From Salinispora pacifica CNR114 (GTDB lineage Bacteria; Actinomycetota; Actinomycetes; Mycobacteriales; Micromonosporaceae), in contig NZ_AZWO01000013.1 in NCBI RefSeq assembly GCF_000514775.1, forward strand, positions 86,501 to 150,500: a stretch of DNA of 64,000 bases, read 5' to 3'. Position 1 is the stretch's first letter. Each line of letters starts with the position of its first letter. Shown here in pieces: positions 1 through 7,846 of this stretch. A program made the translations under genes and the position numbers. The notes below the pieces were generated by a model. It worked only from the letters and a program-made list of their open reading frames with translations, made no database searches and was not told the DNA's origin.

Positions 1-389
1 CCGAGATCGTCCTCGACCCGTTCGGAGATCTTCTCGTAGAACGGGTCCCCGATGACCAGCGTGACGGCGGTGAACGCGACCACCGTGAGCAGGCCACCCA
101 GCCCGAGCAGCGCCAAGCCGGCGGCTACCCGCGTCAGCCCTCGCCCGGTGGCGGACCAGTCGTCGGCGAACGGCGTGACCAGCGCGGCCAGTTCGTCCAC
201 GAAGTAGACGAGCGTGCCGAACGCGGCGACGAAGAACACTCCAGAGATCAGTGCCGGTAGGACGCCGAGCAGCATCAGGCCGGGGCTGCGGAGGTAGAGG
301 CCCATGCCACGCAGGAAGAGGCCGACACCGGCGAAGAATCGGCCGGCCGCCCCGGTCAGGGGCGCGGCGAGAGCGGGGGATGCGTTCAT
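1..389 (-). CDS. EI24 domain membrane protein (N-terminal part, cut by window edge)
   Basis: The first 129 codons of a minus-strand gene run off the left edge of the window. Translation gives an N-terminus with hydrophobic stretches near residues 36-58 and 90-112, followed by 'GDPFYEKISERVED'. A loop of this kind is characteristic of the EI24/CysZ-like family (formerly DUF540). Bacterial members are polytopic membrane proteins; CysZ of enterobacteria transports sulfate, but the actinobacterial proteins have no settled substrate. The ATG at 389 lies 8 nt after a TAGGCT box, so the mRNA is probably leaderless. The C-terminal half cannot be assessed. Confidence 0.8.
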   Translation of the reverse strand, partial: MNASPALAAPLTGAAGRFFAGVGLFLRGMGLYLRSPGLMLLGVLPALISGVFFVAAFGTLVYFVDELAALVTPFADDWSATGRGLTRVAAGLALLGLGGLLTVVAFTAVTLVIGDPFYEKISERVEDDL

Positions 390-397
390 GGTCGCCG

Positions 398-403
398 AGC
401 CTA
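398..403 (-). promoter_or_regulatory. -10 box, leaderless EI24 gene
   Basis: TAGGCT on the minus strand, 8 nt before the ATG at 389. Confidence 0.4.
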
Positions 404-410
404 GGTCGCG

Positions 411-1343
411 TCAGCGATTGGCGCAGGTCATGGCCGGCGCCTGGTTCGTGCCGGTGATATCGGCGAGGAAGCCGAACGTGGTCGTGCCGTTCGGAGCCAG
501 AGTGCCGTTGTACGACATGTTCCTCACCGTCACCGAGGCTCCCGAGCTGCTGTGCGAGCCGTTCCACACCTCGGTTATCTGCTGGCCGCTGGGCCAGGTC
601 CACTCGACTCTCCACCCGGACCAGGAGGTGGAGGTGGAGGTGTTGTTTTTGATCTTTACCTCGCCCTTGAAGCCACCCGGCCACGACTCGATAACCGCGT
701 ATGTCGCCGTGCAGGCTGCCGGCGGGTCTGGAAGCGTCGGCGGCTCAGCTGGTATGGGAGCTGTCGGTGCCTCGGGGTTCTGCGTCGCGGTGTTGGACGG
801 CGTCGGAGGCGTGGTCGCGGCCATCGCGATGGGGGTCGAGGTCCTGGTGGGCGTCGGTGTTGGGGGCAGGGGCGAGGACTGGGCCGGCGAAGAATCCGAC
901 GGCGTGGCTGTCGGCCTGGCTTCGGCGCTGCCGACCGGGTCGGTGGCGAGCGGAGACGATGGGTCCGCCGGTGCGCGTTGGAACGCGTTCAAGGCGACCG
1001 CGGTCAGGATGACCCCCAAGAAGCTCGCCACGACGACGCCCTGGCTCCGCAGACGTGCCCGGATCGAACGGCGAACATCCGCCAGCCCCTTGACCGGGCG
1101 GAGAGCCCGGTGTCCGGAGCTGCCCGCGCCGCGATCGGGGTCCTCCGGCTGCGATCCGCTGTTCGACTGGGACCCACTGTCGGGCTGGGGTGGGCCGTCG
1201 GGACGCGGTGGGTCGTCCAGATTCGAGGTGACGCGTCTTGGCACCTCGGTGGGCTCGTCGTAGCTCGCCAGCGGTGGCCACTCTGGTAGGCGGACGTCGT
1301 TCTCGTCGGCAGGGGTACCGCCGGGTTTGGACGATTCGGTCAT
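411..1343 (-). CDS. Membrane-anchored protein with C-terminal CBM2 cellulose-binding domain
   Basis: A 310-residue protein. Residues 1-100 are cytoplasmic-looking, polar and rich in Pro and Asp. One hydrophobic segment lies at about 103-120, then a Pro/Thr/Ser-rich linker to about 205, and finally a roughly 105-residue family 2 carbohydrate-binding module. The CBM2 call rests on the Cys near each end of the domain, several spaced Trp residues ('SGWRVEWTWPSGQQI') and the 'WNGSHSSSGASVTVRN' stretch. No catalytic domain is present, so it may display a polysaccharide-binding module on the cell surface. The ATG at 1343 follows a GGAG ribosome site. The type II orientation (N-in, C-out) is inferred. 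Confidence 0.85.
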   Translation of the reverse strand: MTESSKPGGTPADENDVRLPEWPPLASYDEPTEVPRRVTSNLDDPPRPDGPPQPDSGSQSNSGSQPEDPDRGAGSSGHRALRPVKGLADVRRSIRARLRSQGVVVASFLGVILTAVALNAFQRAPADPSSPLATDPVGSAEARPTATPSDSSPAQSSPLPPTPTPTRTSTPIAMAATTPPTPSNTATQNPEAPTAPIPAEPPTLPDPPAACTATYAVIESWPGGFKGEVKIKNNTSTSTSWSGWRVEWTWPSGQQITEVWNGSHSSSGASVTVRNMSYNGTLAPNGTTTFGFLADITGTNQAPAMTCANR

Positions 1344-1527
1344 GCTCTCCGATCCCGGGTAAGGGAGTCACCATCAGCGACGATGCGGGATCATTGTGGG
1401 CTCAACGTGAGGTTCGGTCAAATGACTCCAGTACGGGACAGGAGGGCACCCAGTGCACCCGTCCAGACCCGCCCGACTCCGCTGACGGCAGGACCAGCAC
1501 AGCGCGGGTTGCTGAGGCGCCCCCGGA

Positions 1528-2415
1528 CTACTCGTTGAGGAAGGAGGAGATGCGCTCCCGGAGATCGGCGCGCTTGGCCCAGAGGACCCCTGGCCGGTCG
1601 TACACGTGCAGGGTGGCCTGGGGTAACGCGGCGGCGAGCCGCTCGGCGACCTCGACCGGGTGCAGCTCATCGCCGACGCACCCGATCACCAGAGCCGGCG
1701 CCGTGACCTCGGCGAGTTCCGTGGCGTCGCGGACCGGCACCGATTCGGGCAGGCCGACCAATCCCGAGCCGAGACCGTCCCGGGTGAGCTGGTCGAGGCG
1801 CTGCCGGAGGTATGCCCAGCCAGCCGGTGTGTTCCGGACGGCCGGTGGCAGCTCCAACTGGACCACCTCCGCGAGCTGACCGACATCGCCACTGCCGAGT
1901 GCGTCGAGCAGTGCCGTCAGCCGGCGGCGGGCGGCATCGCCCCGCGGCCGGTCCAGCACCGCCGGCAGATAGAAGACCAACCGGTCGAACCGCGTCGGGT
2001 TGTCGGCGAGCAGCCGGCAGAGCGCACCCGCGCCCAGGCTCGCGCCGAAGGCCCGGGTCGCGAGGCCCCGATCGGCGACCGACCGCAGGTCACGCGCGAG
2101 ATCGTGGTACGTCCACGGCCCGGTCGGGGCGGCGGAGCGACCATGCCCACGGAACTGGAAGAAGAGTCTGCGGCCGGTAACACCACTGCCGAAGGGACGG
2201 GTGGTGGCGATGCCGCTGCCCAGACCGTGCGCGAAGACGGTGACCGGATCGCCGGCGCCGGTGACCAACTGCTCCAGGTGGACGCCGTGCGGGGTGGTGA
2301 CCAACTCGGTCTCCGGCTCCGGCAGTGCCGGTCGACCGGTACGGGGGGCACTCGGCCCCGGTCCCCAGGTACGGGGGCCACCATCCGGTGGGGGCGGCCA
2401 CCGGAAGCCTCTCAC
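1528..2415 (-). CDS. Alpha/beta-hydrolase fold protein
   Basis: A 295-residue alpha/beta hydrolase. The 'FAHGLGSG' oxyanion-type loop lies near residue 61, the nucleophile elbow 'GASLGAG' near 124-130, and the acidic residue follows the strand in 'VIGCVGDELHP'. The first 40 residues are Pro-rich and may not be translated; later starts exist. Near the C-terminus, where a catalytic His is expected, the sequence reads 'GVLWAKRADLRERISSFL', with Lys where related proteins usually carry His. The enzyme may be inactive or use another residue. The start overlaps the DUF2516 stop by 4 bp (ATGA), so the two genes are translationally coupled. Substrate unknown. Confidence 0.8.
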   Translation of the reverse strand: MRGFRWPPPPDGGPRTWGPGPSAPRTGRPALPEPETELVTTPHGVHLEQLVTGAGDPVTVFAHGLGSGIATTRPFGSGVTGRRLFFQFRGHGRSAAPTGPWTYHDLARDLRSVADRGLATRAFGASLGAGALCRLLADNPTRFDRLVFYLPAVLDRPRGDAARRRLTALLDALGSGDVGQLAEVVQLELPPAVRNTPAGWAYLRQRLDQLTRDGLGSGLVGLPESVPVRDATELAEVTAPALVIGCVGDELHPVEVAERLAAALPQATLHVYDRPGVLWAKRADLRERISSFLNE

Positions 2416-2738
2416 CAGGAGTTCCCCCGGCCACCCCGGAGATCCCGCAGACCCGTCCGGACGTCAAGCAGGTAGATCAACCCAGCGGCGATGCCGATCA
2501 GGCCAAAGATGGTGAGCCGGCCGGAGGTGAGCAGGGTGAGCACCAGACAGACGGCGAGGATCGCCACCCAGGCGCCCTTCGGGAGGGTGCCGACCGCGGC
2601 GAACGCGTCGGACCGCTGGGTGATGACGTGTACCAGGGCGACTCCCTGCACGATGAGTGCGAAGACGAGCAGGATCAGCTCAATAACGTAGCGAACCTCA
2701 AAAGCGAACGGCGCGGCGATGGCCATGCCGGCAAGCAT
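2412..2738 (-). CDS. DUF2516 family small membrane protein
   Basis: A 108-residue protein with three hydrophobic stretches (about 17-38, 57-72 and 76-92), matching the actinobacterial DUF2516 family in size and pattern. It is the first gene of a two-gene unit with the alpha/beta hydrolase, whose start overlaps its stop. No catalytic motif is visible and the function of the family is unknown. A long hairpin lies immediately upstream and separates it from the HbhA-like gene. Confidence 0.75.
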   Translation of the reverse strand: MLAGMAIAAPFAFEVRYVIELILLVFALIVQGVALVHVITQRSDAFAAVGTLPKGAWVAILAVCLVLTLLTSGRLTIFGLIGIAAGLIYLLDVRTGLRDLRGGRGNSW

Positions 2739-2740
2739 AT

Positions 2741-2788
2741 GCCGAAGACCCCGGAGGCGTCCGTCAGGCCGCTTCCGGGGTCTTCGGC
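2741..2788 (-). terminator. Hairpin terminator after the HbhA-like gene
   Basis: A perfect 15-bp stem (2741-2755 with 2774-2788, arm GCCGAAGACCCCGGA) with an 18-nt loop starts 29 nt after the stop of the HbhA-like gene. There is no U-tract, which is common in high-GC actinobacteria. It also lies directly before the DUF2516 start, so it could act in that leader. Confidence 0.7.
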
Positions 2789-2817
2789 GTCACCGGGCAT
2801 TCGCCCGTCGCCGCAGG

Positions 2818-3396
2818 TCAGTCGTGAGCCGGCGGGGTCTGCTTCGTCGCGCGCGGTGACTTCGTCGCCGAAGAGGCCGACTTGCCGGCCGCCTTGGTGG
2901 CACGCTTCGTGACGGCCGCCGGCTTGTCCTCGGCGGCCTCGGCGAGCTGCGCCGGGGTGGGCGCCGGGGCCTGCTCGGTCGTCTCGATGTCGGTGTTCAC
3001 CGTGTCGGCGGCCTCGAGCACGCCAGCACCGACGACCCGCTCCCCGCGGCCGACGAGCGCGCCGTATGTGGTGACCGCCCGCTCCTGCGCAGCCTGAGCG
3101 CTGGCCACCACGACGGCGGCGTTGCGGGTGGCGGTCTCCCGAAGCCGGCTGAGGTCCAGGTCGCTGGCGGCCCGCCGGCGCAGGTTCTCAGCGGTAGCGG
3201 TCGCCGTACGCAACGTCTCGGTGGCCTTCTGACGCAGCTCGGCCCCGTCTACCGTGCTGAGGTCGGCAGCGACCCGGTTGCGCAGCTCACTCACCGCGGC
3301 GGGGAGCTTTCGCAGCTGCTGGTACGCCAGATCGCCGGCACCGGCGGCGGCGTAGAGGGGGGCGGGGATACGACTGGTTTTAGGCTGACTGGTCAT
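2818..3396 (-). CDS. Heparin-binding hemagglutinin-like protein (HbhA-like)
   Basis: A 192-residue protein with an alpha-helical, Ala/Arg/Glu-rich body (about residues 15-130) and a Lys/Ala/Thr-rich C-terminal tail with repeated 'TK', 'KAAGKSAS' and 'KSPRATK' motifs. This architecture matches mycobacterial HbhA, whose lysine-rich tail binds sulfated glycans; non-pathogen homologues may act in surface or lipid functions. The second of two tandem ATGs (3396) is chosen because AGGAG lies 5 nt before it. The XRE regulator ends 106 bp upstream on the same strand, which suggests co-transcription or local control. Adhesin activity is inferred. Confidence 0.7.
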   Translation of the reverse strand: MTSQPKTSRIPAPLYAAAGAGDLAYQQLRKLPAAVSELRNRVAADLSTVDGAELRQKATETLRTATATAENLRRRAASDLDLSRLRETATRNAAVVVASAQAAQERAVTTYGALVGRGERVVGAGVLEAADTVNTDIETTEQAPAPTPAQLAEAAEDKPAAVTKRATKAAGKSASSATKSPRATKQTPPAHD

Positions 3397-3502
3397 CATT
3401 TCTCCTCTTCGACCGCGTCGGCGGCTTCGGGGTCGCCCTTCGGGGCGGACTGCTGCACTGGCGTCGGGACAGGAATGGAGTCGGGGTCGATGCCGGTGCG
3501 AC

Positions 3503-4072
3503 TCACGCACCGCCGGTCGGCGTACCCCCGGTGGTCGTTGGGCCGGTGACCGCGATGTTGGCCAGGTCGGCGGAGGCCCCAGACGGCCGGGCCGGGCTCG
3601 ACTCCGGTTCGGTGGTGGGCGGGCTGGCGACCGATTCGGTGGTGACCGGGCCGGTCGCGGACTCGGTGGTGACCGGGCCGGTCGCGGACTCTGCCGACGC
3701 CGCGTCGGCGGCGGCGGTCGCCTCCACGAGCCGCGCGTTCTCGCGACGGAACGTCTCGTAGATCTGGGTGAGCGACTGCTTCTGCGCCATGGTCAGGTCG
3801 GGGTCCACGGCTATCGCGGCGAGAACGCCCTGCCCCTCCCGGTCATCCAGCAACCCGGCCCGCAGGTACATCGCCGGAGTGGAGACCCGCAGCGCACTGG
3901 CGAGCTGCTGCAACACCTCCGCGCTGGGCTTGCGCAACCCGCGCTCGATCTGACTCAGGTACGGGTTGCTGACTCCCGCCTGCTCGGACAGTTGCCGGAG
4001 GGAGATCTTCGCACTCCGGCGCAGGTCACGAATGAACCCGCCGATGTTGGGAAGGTCTTTACCACTGGCCAT
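3503..4072 (-). CDS. XRE-family transcriptional regulator
   Basis: A 189-residue protein. Residues 10-65 form a Cro/C1-type helix-turn-helix ('LRQLSEQAGVSNPYLSQIER'), followed by a helical region to about 118 and then a low-complexity Ser/Thr/Pro/Ala tail containing a perfect 9-residue repeat. It sits directly upstream of the HbhA-like gene, and this pairing recurs in actinobacteria as far as I recall. The ATG at 4072 lies 6 nt after a TAGCGT box (leaderless). An inverted repeat starts 7 bp upstream of that box, which suggests autoregulation. Confidence 0.85.
   Translation of the reverse strand: MASGKDLPNIGGFIRDLRRSAKISLRQLSEQAGVSNPYLSQIERGLRKPSAEVLQQLASALRVSTPAMYLRAGLLDDREGQGVLAAIAVDPDLTMAQKQSLTQIYETFRRENARLVEATAAADAASAESATGPVTTESATGPVTTESVASPPTTEPESSPARPSGASADLANIAVTGPTTTGGTPTGGA
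3638..3691 (+). repeat. 27-bp perfect tandem duplication inside the XRE gene
   Basis: Two identical 27-bp units (3638-3664 and 3665-3691) encode a 9-residue repeat in the regulator's disordered tail. The frame is preserved. Confidence 0.85.
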
Positions 4073-4078
4073 AACTCA

Positions 4079-4084
4079 ACGCTA
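4079..4084 (-). promoter_or_regulatory. -10 box, leaderless XRE gene
   Basis: TAGCGT on the minus strand, 6 nt before the ATG at 4072. Confidence 0.45.
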
Positions 4085-4090
4085 GCCCGC

Positions 4091-4133
4091 GGTGCTAACT
4101 CCTGCAAGCAAAATGCTAGCCAGAGTTAGCACC
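4091..4133 (-). promoter_or_regulatory. Probable operator of the XRE / HbhA-like unit
   Basis: A perfect 10-bp inverted repeat, GGTGCTAACT at 4091-4100 and AGTTAGCACC at 4124-4133, covers the expected -35 region of the XRE promoter. GCTAGC occurs at 4081 and again at 4115 inside the spacer, giving four related GCTARC half-sites. Autoregulation by the XRE protein is the simplest reading. Confidence 0.6.
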
Positions 4134-4172
4134 CGAGCGTGGCCGCAGCGCCCTGACCTCCGCCCCGGCGGA

Positions 4173-5132
4173 TCACCAGAGCGACCGGACGGCGCCTACC
4201 GGCCGCCCCCCGCCGAGGAGCGGGACCTCAGCGAACTCCGCCAACGCCGGTGCGGTCACCCCGAGCCGGCGCAGCGCGGAGACCAGCACCGGCATCCGGG
4301 CCCGGCCGGCGCCATCGTCGATCTTCAACGCCACCGCACCGACGCCAGGGGCGGCCGCGGCGATGACCCCCTCCACCCCAATCTTGGCGAGCAGCCCCGG
4401 CACGGCCCGCATCACCCGGCTGTCGTCGGCCCGCGTACCGCCGACGATCTCCGGATACGCCCGGATCGAGTCCGCCACCGCCCGCTCCGGCGAGCCCGGC
4501 TCCGCCTGCACCAGCCGCAGGTATGCCAGGGCGAGGCCGGATAACGACACGGCCAGCACCGGCGCGCCACAGCCGTCGATCCCGACCGCCGCCGGCGGCT
4601 CGTCGGTGAACTCCTCAACCGCCGCGCGCAACCGCTCCTGCAACGGATGCTCGCTGCGCCAGTACCCCTCCTCGGGCCAGCCCGCCGCCTGGCAGGTCAG
4701 CAGCATTCCGGTGTGCTTTCCGGAGCAGTTCATCTGGATCCGGGTCGGGCCACCGCCGGCGCGAAGCACCGCCGCCCGCGCCGCGTCGTCCGCCGGCAGG
4801 TCGGGCGGGCAGTGCAACGCGGACTCGTCGAGCCCGGCCCGCGCCAACAACCCACCGACCCGAGCCCGGTGGAAGTCCTCCCCCTCGTGGCTGGCCGAGA
4901 CCAGGGCGAGGTCAGCGGAGTCGCCCAGCCGCAGGCCCGCCCGGATCATTCCCACCGTCTGCAACGGCTTGTTCGACGATCGGGGGAAGATCGGCGACGT
5001 CACATCCCCCACCCTCGCCACCGCCGCGCCCGTCGCGTCGAGCGCCACCACCGACCCGCGATGCACACCCTCAACGAAACCCGAACGGACCACCTCAGCG
5101 AGCGGCACGCCGCCCTCGTACGTCTTTCCCAC
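4173..5132 (-). CDS. Asparaginase (AnsA/ReAV-like family)
   Basis: A 319-residue protein of the actinobacterial/rhizobial asparaginase family, which would hydrolyse L-asparagine to aspartate and ammonia. Visible family features are 'RSSNKPLQ' (a Ser-x-x-Lys pair), 'MNCSGKHTGML' and 'GIDGCGAP'. There is no signal peptide, so it is likely cytoplasmic. The GTG at 5132 is chosen because conserved sequence begins at 'GKTYEGGVPLAEVVRSGF'. An in-frame GTG at 5225, immediately after the BKACE stop, would add 31 unconserved residues. It lies downstream of the BKACE gene on the same strand, and both handle amino-acid-type substrates. Confidence 0.85.
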   Translation of the reverse strand: MGKTYEGGVPLAEVVRSGFVEGVHRGSVVALDATGAAVARVGDVTSPIFPRSSNKPLQTVGMIRAGLRLGDSADLALVSASHEGEDFHRARVGGLLARAGLDESALHCPPDLPADDAARAAVLRAGGGPTRIQMNCSGKHTGMLLTCQAAGWPEEGYWRSEHPLQERLRAAVEEFTDEPPAAVGIDGCGAPVLAVSLSGLALAYLRLVQAEPGSPERAVADSIRAYPEIVGGTRADDSRVMRAVPGLLAKIGVEGVIAAAAPGVGAVALKIDDGAGRARMPVLVSALRRLGVTAPALAEFAEVPLLGGGRPVGAVRSLW

Positions 5133-5225
5133 GGGCTGGACGTTACCGCCCTTCGGGAACGTCCAGCCGATGGGTGACCAGGGAATCAGGAACGCGACGT
5201 CAGGGGGCGACCCCCAATACGCCAC

Positions 5226-6068
5226 TTACCGGCGAAGGGCGGGCACGCCGAGCAGTTCCCGGGCCTCGGCGGTGGTGAGCGGAGGGCGCTGAGCGAGCTG
5301 GGCAAAGCTGACCGCGCGGGCCACCAGCTGCATGTTGGACTCGACCGGCTGCCCCTTGGCATAGGTCACCGTGTCCTCCATGCCCACCCGGAGGTGTCCG
5401 CCTGCCGAGAGCGAGGCCAGCAGAACCGGGATCGTGCTCCGACCGACGCCGGTCGCCGAGAAGGTGGTGCCGGCTGGTAGGTCCCGCAGCATCTGCTCGG
5501 CGGCCACCAGGGCCGCGGGGGTGCCGGGCATTCCGCCGGGCACGCCCAGGACGAGGTCGACGTGCACATGCCCACCGGCCGGCAGGCCGTACTTGCCGAG
5601 CAGGCGTTGCAGGGCGGTGAGGTGCCCCAGGTCGAAGATCTCGTACTCCGGGACGATGCCCCGCTCCTGCATCCGGGTGTGCAACTCGACGATGAACTCC
5701 CACCGGTTGAGAAACACGTCGGTGCCGAAATTGACCGTGCCCATCGTGCAGGAGGCCATGTCCGGAGCGGCATCGAGCACGGCGAGCCGGTCGGCCTCCG
5801 GGTCGCTCACCGCGCCACCCGAGGAGAGCTGCACCACCAGGTCGGTGCTCTCCCGAAGCGCCGCGACAGTCTCGCGCAGCCGCCGCTGGTCGAGGGTCGG
5901 CTGCGCCGCACCGTCCCGGATATGGACGTGGACCACGGAGGCGCCCAGGGCCTCGCACTCCTTCGCGGTCAGCAGCAGCTCATCGAGGGTGACCGGCAGC
6001 GCCGGCACCTCGGCCTTGGCCGACTCGGCCCCGGTCGGGGCAACCGTGATCAACGTCCCTGTCGTCAT
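5226..6068 (-). CDS. BKACE family protein (3-keto-5-aminohexanoate cleavage enzyme-like, DUF849)
   Basis: A 280-residue TIM-barrel enzyme of the BKACE family, which condenses a beta-keto acid with acetyl-CoA to give acetoacetate and a new CoA ester. The metal-binding HxH appears in 'VVHVHIRD' near residue 47. Other family-like segments are 'TVNFGTD', 'EYEIFDLGHL' and 'GVGRSTIPVL'. The specific substrate cannot be read from sequence. The ATG at 6068 follows TAGGAT by 6 nt (leaderless). The asparaginase gene follows on the same strand and may be co-transcribed. Confidence 0.85.
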   Translation of the reverse strand: MTTGTLITVAPTGAESAKAEVPALPVTLDELLLTAKECEALGASVVHVHIRDGAAQPTLDQRRLRETVAALRESTDLVVQLSSGGAVSDPEADRLAVLDAAPDMASCTMGTVNFGTDVFLNRWEFIVELHTRMQERGIVPEYEIFDLGHLTALQRLLGKYGLPAGGHVHVDLVLGVPGGMPGTPAALVAAEQMLRDLPAGTTFSATGVGRSTIPVLLASLSAGGHLRVGMEDTVTYAKGQPVESNMQLVARAVSFAQLAQRPPLTTAEARELLGVPALRR

Positions 6069-6074
6069 GCCCGG

Positions 6075-6080
6075 ATCCTA
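6075..6080 (-). promoter_or_regulatory. -10 box, leaderless BKACE gene
   Basis: TAGGAT on the minus strand, 6 nt before the ATG at 6068. Confidence 0.4.
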
Positions 6081-6093
6081 GTCGCCCGATCGA

Positions 6094-6130
6094 CGGCCGG
6101 CCGGCCGGAAGTTTTCCGGCCGGCCGGCCG
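6094..6130 (-). terminator. GGCCGGCC hairpin terminator after ygfZ
   Basis: A 17-bp perfect stem made of alternating GGCC (6094-6110 with 6114-6130) has a 3-nt loop and lies 50 nt after the ygfZ stop. It has no U-tract. Confidence 0.7.
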
Positions 6131-6179
6131 GTAGACCTGAACCCTTCCGCCGTCACCGACGTCCGACCGGGGCGCTTCC

Positions 6180-7289
6180 CTAGCTATCGATCATCGCGGC
6201 GGTCTCCCCGACCAGCAGTCGGGCGTCGTCGGGCACGTTGCGCTTGACCACCGCCAGGGCAACCTGGCCCAGCTCGTGGTGGTGTACGGCGGTGCCGACA
6301 AAGCCGACCGTACGCCCATCCCGCGTCACCGGAGTGCCGGCCGACGGTGGCTGGTCCGTGGTCACCCCGTCCAGGTGCAGAAGAACCAGTCGACGCGGCG
6401 GCCGACCCATGTTGTGCACCCGGGCCACCGTCTCCTGCCCCCGGTAGCAGCCCTTCTCCAGGTGGACGGCCGGCCCGACCAGGCCCACCTCCGCCGGAAT
6501 GCTCCGGTGGTCCGTGTCCAGCCCGACCCGAGGGCGACGGGCGGCCACCCGCACCGCCTCGTACGCCCAGAGCCCGGCGACCGGCACGTCCGCACCGCGC
6601 AGCTCGGCCACCACCCGGCCCATCGCCTCCCGAGCCACCAGCAGGTCGACGCCGAGCGGGCCACGGCGGGCCCAGCCCCCGATCGGTAGCGCACGGACGT
6701 CGTAGCGCACCGTCGACCGGGGCGGCACCGAGCCGGCCCGGAACTTCGGGCCGGGCACCTCGAGCAGATCCGGCTCCGCCAGACCGGAGACCCCGAGCGT
6801 CGCCACGGCGTCCACCGCCGCTGGGCCGACCAGCGAGAGCAGGGCGTGCTCCGGCGTCACGTCGCGCGGCTCCACCTTGCTGAAGAAGCGCATCCGCTCC
6901 AGATACCCGAGCAGCCCACCGGTGTCGCCCGGCTCGGTGTCCAGCCAGGTCGTACCCCCCTCCTCGGCCACCATCGCGTGCTGCTCGACGTGCCCGTGCG
7001 GGGAGAGCACCAGCAACTCGGTGCCCTGCCCAGCGGGCAGGTCCGCCAGGTGCTGCGTGGTGAGCGTGTGCAGCCAGCCGAGGCGATCCTCGCCCGGCAC
7101 CGCGATCACCCCCCGGTGCGAACGGTCGACCAGGCCGACCGCCGTCTCCAGGGTGCGCTGCTCGCGCAGCGGATCCCCGTAGTGCGCCGCCACCGAGCGG
7201 ACCCCCGCCGCGGCGTGCGCCGGCTCCGGTTGGTCCCGGCTGTCCTCGTCGATGCTCTCGACGGAGACCGCGCCCGCAATGTCGATCAT
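6180..7289 (-). CDS. ygfZ: Folate-binding protein YgfZ (GcvT-like, Fe-S cluster repair)
   Basis: A 369-residue protein related to the T-protein of glycine cleavage. The YgfZ signature 'KGCYRGQETVAR' is present near residue 285, with its conserved Cys. YgfZ/Iba57 proteins bind tetrahydrofolate and help maintain certain Fe-S enzymes. Its ATG overlaps the TGA of the upstream Fur-family gene by 4 bp, so the two are translationally coupled. With the divergent pabC it forms the same trio seen, from memory, at Mycobacterium Rv0811c-Rv0812. Confidence 0.92.
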   Translation of the reverse strand: MIDIAGAVSVESIDEDSRDQPEPAHAAAGVRSVAAHYGDPLREQRTLETAVGLVDRSHRGVIAVPGEDRLGWLHTLTTQHLADLPAGQGTELLVLSPHGHVEQHAMVAEEGGTTWLDTEPGDTGGLLGYLERMRFFSKVEPRDVTPEHALLSLVGPAAVDAVATLGVSGLAEPDLLEVPGPKFRAGSVPPRSTVRYDVRALPIGGWARRGPLGVDLLVAREAMGRVVAELRGADVPVAGLWAYEAVRVAARRPRVGLDTDHRSIPAEVGLVGPAVHLEKGCYRGQETVARVHNMGRPPRRLVLLHLDGVTTDQPPSAGTPVTRDGRTVGFVGTAVHHHELGQVALAVVKRNVPDDARLLVGETAAMIDS

Positions 7290-7714
7290 TCCTGCTCCCC
7301 GTTCGCACAGCGACTACAGCGGCCGAAGAGGGAGACATGGCCGACGTCCACCCGGAACCCCCGCTGCTCGGCAAGCTGGTCGACCAACGGGCGCAGCAGG
7401 GCGGGATCGATCTCGTCGATCGCGCCGCACTCCCGGCAAACCAGGTGCACGTGCTGGTCCTCGCCGGCCGCGTGGAAGGTCGGCGAGCCGTGCGAGAGGT
7501 GGGTGTGCGTCACCAGGCCGAGCCGCTCCAGCAGCTCCAGCGTGCGGTAGATGGTAGTGATGTTGACCCCGGCGGCCACCTCCCGGACGGCCGTGTGGAC
7601 CTGCTCCGGGGTGGCGTGCCCCAGATCCAGCACCGCCTGGAGGACAAGCTGCCGCTGCGCCGTCAAGCGCAGCCCACGGGCCCGGAGGAGTTCCGCGAGG
7701 GAGGATTCGGACAC
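7286..7714 (-). CDS. Fur-family metalloregulator
   Basis: A 142-residue Fur-family repressor. The N-terminal winged helix (residues about 5-80) includes 'GVNITTIYRTLELLERLGLV'. The metal/dimerisation domain has 'HVHLVCRECG' and the C-terminal 'CSRC' pair that would bind structural zinc. The metal sensed (Fe, Ni, Zn or peroxide) cannot be decided from sequence. By gene position it may be the Nur-type (nickel) paralogue known in Streptomyces. The GTG at 7714 is chosen because TATGCT lies 6 nt before it (leaderless). It is translationally coupled to ygfZ. Confidence 0.88.
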   Translation of the reverse strand: MSESSLAELLRARGLRLTAQRQLVLQAVLDLGHATPEQVHTAVREVAAGVNITTIYRTLELLERLGLVTHTHLSHGSPTFHAAGEDQHVHLVCRECGAIDEIDPALLRPLVDQLAEQRGFRVDVGHVSLFGRCSRCANGEQE

Positions 7715-7720
7715 GGTCCA

Positions 7721-7726
7721 AGCATA
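7721..7726 (-). promoter_or_regulatory. -10 box, leaderless Fur-family gene
   Basis: TATGCT on the minus strand, 6 nt before the GTG at 7714. Confidence 0.45.
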
Positions 7727-7832
7727 GTTCGCTCGGGCCGAACAGCACTCTCCCGTCCTACCGGCCCGTTCTGCCGGCGCCCGTGTCGGTGGTGCCGGGC
7801 CGGACCCCACCCGGCGCAGCCCGCCTGGGCCC

Positions 7833-7838
7833 TATGCT
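7833..7838 (+). promoter_or_regulatory. -10 box, leaderless pabC
   Basis: TATGCT 8 nt before the ATG at 7847. It faces away from the Fur-family promoter, with about 105 bp between the two -10 boxes. Confidence 0.45.
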
Positions 7839-7846
7839 CGGCGGCC

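Noticed and set aside
251..1263. Plus-strand open frames opposite the CBM2 gene
   Set aside because: They mirror the Pro/Thr-rich linker codons of the real gene and have no domain.
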